Assembly (NCBI GenBank): GCA_964461295.1 | Contig: CAYWTX010000056.1 | Location: forward strand, 1-11,072 | DNA length: 11,072 nucleotides | Direction of reading: 5' to 3' | Source of the DNA: CAYWTX01 sp964461295 | GTDB taxonomy: Bacteria; Planctomycetota; Phycisphaerae; SM23-33 | In this document: positions 6,767 through 11,072 of the stretch, piece by piece | Layout of the letters: each line of letters starts with the position of its first letter | How positions within the stretch are numbered: the first letter of the stretch is position 1 | The notes under the pieces: model-generated | Databases searched by the model: none | What the model saw: only the letters and a program-made list of their open reading frames with translations | What the model was told of the DNA's origin: nothing | Position numbers and translations under genes: made by a program

Positions 6767-7591
6767 TCACCCGAACAGCAGCCGGACGTTCTCTTCGATC
6801 ATGTCCGCCTTGTCGCCGGTGTAGATGCCCACGCACACCGCGTCGCCCGTCCGCCAGTGGTCCCGAACGTACGCGAACGCCTGCGCCGCCGGCGTGCGGC
6901 CGCCGGCCAGCACCTTGTAGTGAATCGCCGGCTTGCTCAGCTTCGCAATCGCCGCCACCATCGCGTCGCGGTCGGCCGTGTCGTACGTCTCGTTGGCCTT
7001 GGGGTCGTGCATCGGGTTCTCGGTCCGCGGGGCCGGGTCGTAGTACGAGCACATGTAGAAGTCCACGTCCAGCTTCTGCTTCTCGGCCCATTCCAGCACC
7101 GCCGGCCTGTGCGAGGCCACGCCCGCCGGCAGGGCCGCCTTGCGGATCATCTCCACGCCCTTGAGGGCCTCGTCCATGTTCCCGGCCGCGTGAAGCCAGT
7201 CCATCTTCCCCCCGTGGATGTAGATCGCCGAGGCGCCGAAATCCGCCGCCAGCGAGATCGGCCCCTGCACGCCGCCGAATTCCGACGCCGTCTGCGCGAT
7301 CCACTGGATCTTGCCGCCCTCGTCCCAGTACTCCCGCAGCAGACGTCCCACGTGCCGGTCGGCCCGCCCGATGAACGTGTTCACGCCCGCCGCCTCCGCC
7401 TGGCGCCACGTCGCCTTGATCCGCGCGGCCGTGTAGTAGCGGGTCATCTCCATGTCCTTGGCCGGACTGATGTGCGAGAAGCCGCTGAACATGTTTCCGC
7501 CGATGGCCAGCCGGCTGACCTGGAGCCTGCCCATCGCGACCCGCGGGACCGCCGTCTTCGCGGCGCCGCCCTCACCTGCCGATGATTTCAT
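6767..7591 (-). CDS. Aldo/keto reductase-fold protein with degenerate active site, first gene of operon
   Basis: This 274-residue protein begins like an aldo/keto reductase (PRVAMGRLQVSRLAIGG, residues 16-32) and keeps the barrel rhythm. A C-terminal block, HYKVLAGGRTPAAQAFAYV, followed by DAVCVGIYTGDK, recalls a family of uncharacterised AKR-like proteins. By eye, the tetrad is mostly missing. The segment that usually reads INFFDTA..YG is VNTFIGRADRHVG (I74 in place of Asp, no Tyr). The strand that usually ends in the catalytic Lys reads IQWIAQTA (Q100). Only the His of YIHGG (H126) remains. It may have lost oxidoreductase activity or use another chemistry. The ATG at 7591 is chosen over upstream starts because GGGAGG lies 6 bases before it. 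It is the first gene after the divergent intergenic region, so its upstream DNA should carry the operon promoter. No signal peptide or membrane segment is seen. Confidence 0.8.
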   Translation of the reverse strand: MKSSAGEGGAAKTAVPRVAMGRLQVSRLAIGGNMFSGFSHISPAKDMEMTRYYTAARIKATWRQAEAAGVNTFIGRADRHVGRLLREYWDEGGKIQWIAQTASEFGGVQGPISLAADFGASAIYIHGGKMDWLHAAGNMDEALKGVEMIRKAALPAGVASHRPAVLEWAEKQKLDVDFYMCSYYDPAPRTENPMHDPKANETYDTADRDAMVAAIAKLSKPAIHYKVLAGGRTPAAQAFAYVRDHWRTGDAVCVGIYTGDKADMIEENVRLLFG

Positions 7592-7710
7592 CGAATGCCT
7601 CCCGGACCTTCCGTCCGTTCCTGATCGACCCGTATGTCGCCCCCCGCCTCGCCGCGGATGCCCGATAGCCTCAAGCCATGACTGTAACCTCTCCCGCCCC
7701 GCCGCGTGGC

Positions 7711-7724
7711 TACGCGATTGCGTA
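7711..7724. promoter_or_regulatory. Candidate operator dyad
   Basis: TACGC-GATT-GCGTA is a perfect 5-bp inverted repeat with a 4-base centre, lying 120 bp upstream of the operon's first start codon in the divergent region. Its position suits a binding site for the neighbouring XylR-like regulator, although AraC-type domains more often bind direct repeats. The dyad is short enough to occur by chance. Confidence 0.3.
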
Positions 7725-7888
7725 AAGCACGTTCCCAGACGCGACAGCCTTCCCCGCCGGCCCGGACACAGCGCGGCGGCGTCTTCCGGCGGCAGACGGA
7801 TTGCTGCTCTGTGCAACCGGGCACATGGGCAACAGGCTCATCCGTGAACATGGGCACAGCTTCCGGGATGGCCGCAAGCGGAAATTTC

Positions 7889-7917
7889 TTGTCCCCGCCT
7901 GCGACAGGGCCTATGCT
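7889..7917 (+). promoter_or_regulatory. Sigma70-like promoter of the XylR-like regulator
   Basis: TTGTCC (7889-7894, 4 of 6 to TTGACA) and TATGCT (7912-7917, 4 of 6 to TATAAT, with the key first two T/A and last T kept) are spaced by exactly 17 bases. An AT-rich stretch, GAAATTTC, lies just upstream. The predicted transcription start, 6-7 bases past the -10, falls on or next to the GTG at 7924, so the transcript would be leaderless. Confidence 0.5.
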
Positions 7918-7923
7918 CCGGTT

Positions 7924-9075
7924 GTGTTCCAGAAGCGGAACATCCTGCTGTGGGTGCCGGAGAGCTTCTCCCACGGGCGCGACATCGTCCGCGGCGTCGT
8001 CCAGTTCGCCCGCCATCGCCCCGACTGGGAGGTCCAGCGCCAGCTCCCCGGCCGAAGAACCCCTTCGCCCCGGCTGGTGGCTCGCGCGCACGGCATCATC
8101 GCCTTCATCAACAACTCCCATGCCGCCAGAGCCTTCGCCTGTAGCCGTAAACCCCTCGTCAACGTCTCCGCGTCGCTGCCCGACTGCCCCTGGCCCGTCG
8201 TCGCCAACGACGACCTGACCATCGGGCGGATGGCGGCCGAGCACTTCCTTGAACGCGGGTACCGCAGCTTCGCCTATGTCGGGCACCACGGCGCCTTCGC
8301 GCCGCGACTGGAAGAAGGCTTTGCCTCGCGTCTGAAGGCGGAGAACCTCGGGCATCTGTCTTTTGCCCACGGCAGCGCCGCCCTGGCCGGCGGACACGCA
8401 TTGTCGGAACCCACGGCCGACATGGTGCGGTGGGCCCGCGCCTTGCCTTCGGCCACCGCCGTCTTCGCCGTCGGGAACCTGGTCGGCGCTGCCGTCGTCA
8501 GCGCCTGCAAGCGGGCCGGCCGGGGCGTGCCCGACGAGGTCGCCGTCCTGGGGGTCAACAACGACGAGATCGCCTGTGAATCGGTGAATCCCCCGCTTTC
8601 GAGCATCCAGACGGCGGGCGAGCAGGTCGGCTGCCGGGCGGTCATGTTGCTGGCCGACCTGCTGGCCGGGGCCGACCCGCCCAAGGCCCCGACGTGGGTC
8701 CCGCCCCTGGGCGTCGTCGTGCGGGCCTCCACCGAGGCGCTCGCCACCCGCGACAGCGTCGTCGTCGCCGCCCTGCGCTTCATACGCGGGCACCTCCGCC
8801 AGTCCATCACCGTCGAGGACGTGCTCGACGAGCTGGTCGTCAGCCGCAAATCCCTCGAACGAAAGTTCCGCCAGCACCTCGGCCGAACACCGTTGGAAGA
8901 AATCCGCCGCCTCCACCTCCAGGAGGCCCAGCACCTGCTCATCCACACCGACTACCCCATGGCCGAAGTCGCCCGCCGCAGCGGGTTCGCCAGGCCCCAG
9001 CACATGGCCACCGTCTTCCACCGCGCCGTGGGCGCCACGCCCACCGCCTACCGCCTGCGATTCCGCAACCGCTGA
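7924..9075 (+). CDS. XylR-like transcriptional regulator: LacI-type sensor plus AraC helix-turn-helix
   Basis: The protein has 383 residues from the GTG start, close to E. coli XylR. Residues 1 to about 270 are a periplasmic-binding-protein-like sugar sensor. Recognisable segments are VPESFSHGRDIVRGVVQFAR, the NDD...GRMAAEHFLERGYRSFAYVG block (95-120), and the XylR signature VLGVNNDEIACESVNPPLSSIQ (208-229). Residues about 280-380 are an AraC DNA-binding domain with two helix-turn-helices, ending in the typical SGFARPQHMATVFHRAVGATPTAYR stretch, given here only as a landmark at 353-377. It probably activates the divergent operon when it binds a sugar or polyol. Longer starts exist (TTG 7801, ATG 7825), but residues before the GTG look unconserved and a promoter overlaps them. 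The GTG start has no ribosome site and would be leaderless. The family call is firm; the exact start is not. Confidence 0.85.
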   Translation: MFQKRNILLWVPESFSHGRDIVRGVVQFARHRPDWEVQRQLPGRRTPSPRLVARAHGIIAFINNSHAARAFACSRKPLVNVSASLPDCPWPVVANDDLTIGRMAAEHFLERGYRSFAYVGHHGAFAPRLEEGFASRLKAENLGHLSFAHGSAALAGGHALSEPTADMVRWARALPSATAVFAVGNLVGAAVVSACKRAGRGVPDEVAVLGVNNDEIACESVNPPLSSIQTAGEQVGCRAVMLLADLLAGADPPKAPTWVPPLGVVVRASTEALATRDSVVVAALRFIRGHLRQSITVEDVLDELVVSRKSLERKFRQHLGRTPLEEIRRLHLQEAQHLLIHTDYPMAEVARRSGFARPQHMATVFHRAVGATPTAYRLRFRNR

Positions 9076-9143
9076 AGCCGCGAGCGATTTGCCCCAAGTC
9101 CGCAATCGACAATCGGCGATCCGGAACCGACAATCCCCTCACC

Positions 9144-10700
9144 ATGAGCGACGCCGCACACCTTGTTTCCCCATCGGCCGCCCTGGCGGCAACGTACGAT
9201 GAACTGCCCTACGCCGACACGTCGTTCCGCGCCATCCACCCCGACCGCCTGGCCGTCATGGCCACGCTGCACGGCCTGCACGCCCCGCCGGTGGACGCCT
9301 GCCGCGTGCTGGAGATCGGCTGCGGCATCGGCGGCAACGTGCTGCCGATGGCCGAGGCGCTGCCGAACGCCAGCTTCCTCGGCATCGACATCTCGCCTCG
9401 GCAGATCGACCTCGGGCGCGCCGCCGCCACCGAACTGGGCCTGCCGAACATCGAGTTCCGCGTGCAGAACCTGCTCGAACTGGCCCCCGCCGACGGCAAG
9501 TTCGACTACATCCTCTGCCACGGCGTGTTCTCGTGGGTGCCCCCGGACGTGCAGGACGGCATCCTGCGAGTCTGCTCGCGGCACCTGCGACCTCTGGGCC
9601 TGGCCGTCATCAGCTACAACGCCCTGCCCGGCTGGCGGGCGCAAATGGCCGTGCGCGACGTGCTTCGCATGGGCGCCCGCGGCGCCGCCGGTGCCGGCCT
9701 CGTCCAGCAGGTCCGCCAGGCCCGCGCCTTCCTCGACGCCACCGCCAAGGCCCTTGCCAAACCCGATTCGCCCTACGCCCAGACCCTGAAAGCCGCGGCG
9801 GAATCGCTGGCCGGACGCGATGACTACTACGTCTTCCACGAGTACCTCTGCGAGTGGAACCTGCCGGTCTGCTTCGAGGAGTTCCTCGCCCGCGCGGCCG
9901 CCGCCGGCCTGGCCTTCGTCGACCAGGCCGATTTGGAGCATCGATCCGCCCCCGCCGCCGCCCCGCCGGTGCTGGCCGACCCCCTCGCCGACCCCGCCCG
10001 CCGCGAGCAGGCACTCGACATCCTGCACAACCGTCTCTTCCGCCGCGACGTGCTCTGCCTCGCCGGCCGGCAACCGTCGGCCCAGCCCCAGCCGGCCGCT
10101 TTGCGGTCGCTGCGCCTGGTCGGCACCGCCGCCCCGGCCGCCGCCAAGTACCGCACGGCCGACAGGTCGATGCAGAGATTCTGCGTCCCCGGGGGGCCGA
10201 GCCTTTCGACGGATTTCCCCCCATTGAAAACCGCCTTGGTCCTGCTGAGCCGGGCCCGCCCGCGGGCGATGGCCTTCGACGACCTGGCCGCGGCGATCGC
10301 CGCCGAATTGGGCCACGTCGACGTCAACGAACTGGCCGAGGCAATGCTCCGCTGTGCGACCAACGGCGTGGTCGACCTGCACACGTATCTCCCGCCGCTG
10401 CCGGCCACGCCGGGACAGCGCCCCGCCGCCTCGGCCGTCGCACGTCAGGTCGCGGCGACCCGCAACGACGTGACCAACCTGCGCCACCACGGCGTGCGCC
10501 TCGACGCCGTGCCGCGGGCGGTGCTTCTCCTGGCCGACGGGACGCGCACGGCCGGCGAGATCGCTTCCGCCCTCCAGGCCCAGTACGACGCGGGCACGCT
10601 TCGCGGCAAGGGCAAGCCGCGCCCCACGCCGGCCCGGACGGGCCGCGACGTGGAGGAGATCCTCCAGGGCCTGGCGAATATGTGGCTGCTGAAGGAGTAG
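9144..10700 (+). CDS. SAM-dependent methyltransferase with regulatory domain, protein-lysine methyltransferase-like
   Basis: This is a 518-residue class I methyltransferase. The N-terminal Rossmann domain has YDELPY..TSFRAIHPDRLA, motif I VLEIGCGIGGN (55-65), the acidic GIDIS (D82) and a post-motif segment FDYILCHGVFSWVP (120-133). Residues about 220-305 (DDYYVFHEYLCEWNLPVCFEEFL) match the 'methyltransferase regulatory' middle domain. The C-terminal part, with a basic alanine-rich helix pair (360-415) and LLLADGTRTAGEIASAL (461-477), resembles the winged-helix end seen with that domain. The same three-part architecture occurs in rickettsial outer-membrane-protein lysine methyltransferases, so protein methylation is a reasonable guess, not a demonstrated one. 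The ATG at 9144 is chosen because homology begins there. It lacks a clear ribosome site. The open frame continues upstream to 8694, but that part is a shadow of the regulator gene. It lies 68 bp behind the regulator and has no obvious link to the divergent operon. Confidence 0.85.
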   Translation: MSDAAHLVSPSAALAATYDELPYADTSFRAIHPDRLAVMATLHGLHAPPVDACRVLEIGCGIGGNVLPMAEALPNASFLGIDISPRQIDLGRAAATELGLPNIEFRVQNLLELAPADGKFDYILCHGVFSWVPPDVQDGILRVCSRHLRPLGLAVISYNALPGWRAQMAVRDVLRMGARGAAGAGLVQQVRQARAFLDATAKALAKPDSPYAQTLKAAAESLAGRDDYYVFHEYLCEWNLPVCFEEFLARAAAAGLAFVDQADLEHRSAPAAAPPVLADPLADPARREQALDILHNRLFRRDVLCLAGRQPSAQPQPAALRSLRLVGTAAPAAAKYRTADRSMQRFCVPGGPSLSTDFPPLKTALVLLSRARPRAMAFDDLAAAIAAELGHVDVNELAEAMLRCATNGVVDLHTYLPPLPATPGQRPAASAVARQVAATRNDVTNLRHHGVRLDAVPRAVLLLADGTRTAGEIASALQAQYDAGTLRGKGKPRPTPARTGRDVEEILQGLANMWLLKE

Positions 10701-11072
10701 CTTCCACCCTCCAGCGGCCGGCTTCGGAGGGGCAGGAGAAACCAGCATTGCGGGATGACGGCCGACGGCGGGTCCATGACCGTTCTTGCATCGCCTCTTG
10801 GGCCTGAAGGGCTGAGATATGACAGCCCAGGGCAACGCCCTGGGAGATGTGGCGATTCAGATGACAAGCCCTGTAAGGGCGACATAAGGGCCTCACGCGG
10901 CGTTTGTCCCGCCCCTTCAGGGCTTGACGTACTTTGGCGTAGGGTTCCCAGGGCGTTGCCCTGGGCTGTCATATCTCAGCCCTTCAGGCTGAAGAATCCG
11001 GTGCAGATCCCAAACCCGGTCTCAGCAACTACGGTCATGCGCCCGCCGATGGCCTCCGGCTTGACCCGGCAA
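10701..11072. other. Non-coding right end of the window
   Basis: This 372-bp stretch holds the palindromic repeat at 10802-10989. The 101 bases before it show no gene or clear signal. The last 83 bases are open in several frames on both strands and may be the edge of another gene, but too little is present to call one. Confidence 0.5.
10802..10989. repeat. 188-bp palindromic repeat element with 44-bp perfect arms
   Basis: The left arm (10802-10845) and right arm (10946-10989) are perfect inverted repeats of 44 bp. Each arm contains its own hairpin, CCCAGGGC with a 3-base loop and GCCCTGGG. In the 100-bp centre, an imperfect inverted pair starts with AAGCCCTG (10866 onwards) and ends with CAGGGCTT (about 10917-10924). 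Variants of the core CCTGAAGGGC thus appear four times in alternating orientation. This pattern is typical of REP/MITE-like elements and could fold into a large cruciform. It begins about 100 bp after the methyltransferase stop and could also end transcription from both sides, although no T-run is seen. Confidence 0.8.

Larger units (their letters stand above)
7592..7923. promoter_or_regulatory. Divergent intergenic control region
   Basis: This 332-bp region separates the minus-strand operon from the plus-strand regulator. It contains the operon's ribosome site (GGGAGG, 7598-7603, minus strand), a 5+5 bp dyad at 7711-7724, and a sigma70-like promoter at 7889-7917 pointing towards the regulator. 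I could not find a convincing -35/-10 pair for the operon, which would fit a promoter that depends on an activator. A 15-codon ATG frame at 7678-7725 has no ribosome site and is not called. Open frames continue through the region from both sides but look non-coding. Confidence 0.6.

Noticed and set aside
7678..7725. Fifteen-codon frame as a leader peptide
   Set aside because: It has no ribosome site, no terminator or antiterminator beside it, and lies antisense to the operon's upstream region.
7592..7816. Longer start for the AKR-like gene
   Set aside because: The extra 75 codons run through the divergent control region. The ATG at 7591 has GGGAGG at ideal spacing.
8694..9143. N-terminal extension of the methyltransferase frame back to 8694
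   Set aside because: It overlaps the AraC domain of the regulator in another frame and is Pro/Arg/His rich. Methyltransferase homology begins at the ATG at 9144.
9048..10835. Minus-strand open frame of 595 codons opposite the methyltransferase
   Set aside because: It is antisense to a recognisable methyltransferase, has Gly/Arg/Val/Gln-rich composition, and has no motif or ribosome site.

Overview
The window is GC-rich (roughly two thirds G+C), densely coding bacterial DNA. The mix of gene families suggests a free-living anaerobe of the Planctomycetota or a relative: two AP-endonuclease-2-type TIM barrels, a Gfo/Idh oxidoreductase, a cupin, a XylR-like AraC regulator, a methyltransferase with the 'regulatory' middle domain, and hairpin-rich intergenic repeats. 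This placement is inference from gene content, not from a marker gene.

Layout. Positions 1-106 hold a nested inverted-repeat element (MITE/REP-like). From 7591 down to 234, six genes lie head-to-tail on the minus strand with very short spacings, one 4-bp overlap and good Shine-Dalgarno sites, so they look like one operon. In order of transcription they are: (1) an aldo/keto-reductase-fold protein that seems to lack most of the catalytic tetrad (6767-7591); (2) a small cupin (6254-6706); (3) a Gfo/Idh-type dehydrogenase (5079-6257); (4) a 1038-residue protein in which a glycyl-radical-enzyme activase is fused to its glycyl radical enzyme (1961-5077); (5) and (6) two sugar-phosphate-isomerase-like TIM barrels (1142-1951 and 234-1076). 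On the plus strand, across a 332-bp divergent intergenic region, is a XylR-like regulator with a LacI-type sensor and an AraC helix-turn-helix (7924-9075). It is followed by a 518-residue SAM methyltransferase resembling protein-lysine methyltransferases (9144-10700). The right end (10802-10989) is a second palindromic element with 44-bp perfect arms.

How it may work together. The XylR-like protein probably senses a sugar or polyol and controls the divergent operon. Gfo/Idh enzymes oxidise sugar hydroxyls, the TIM barrels isomerise, epimerise or eliminate on keto-sugars, and glycyl radical enzymes do oxygen-sensitive C-O, C-C, C-N or C-S bond chemistry. The locus therefore reads as an anaerobic sugar, sugar-acid or polyol breakdown pathway built around an unusual self-contained glycyl radical enzyme. 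Its thiyl-radical Cys motif (GCHWF) is unlike that of the well-known diol dehydratases (GCVE). No transporter, microcompartment gene or kinase is present, so the substrate cannot be named from this window.
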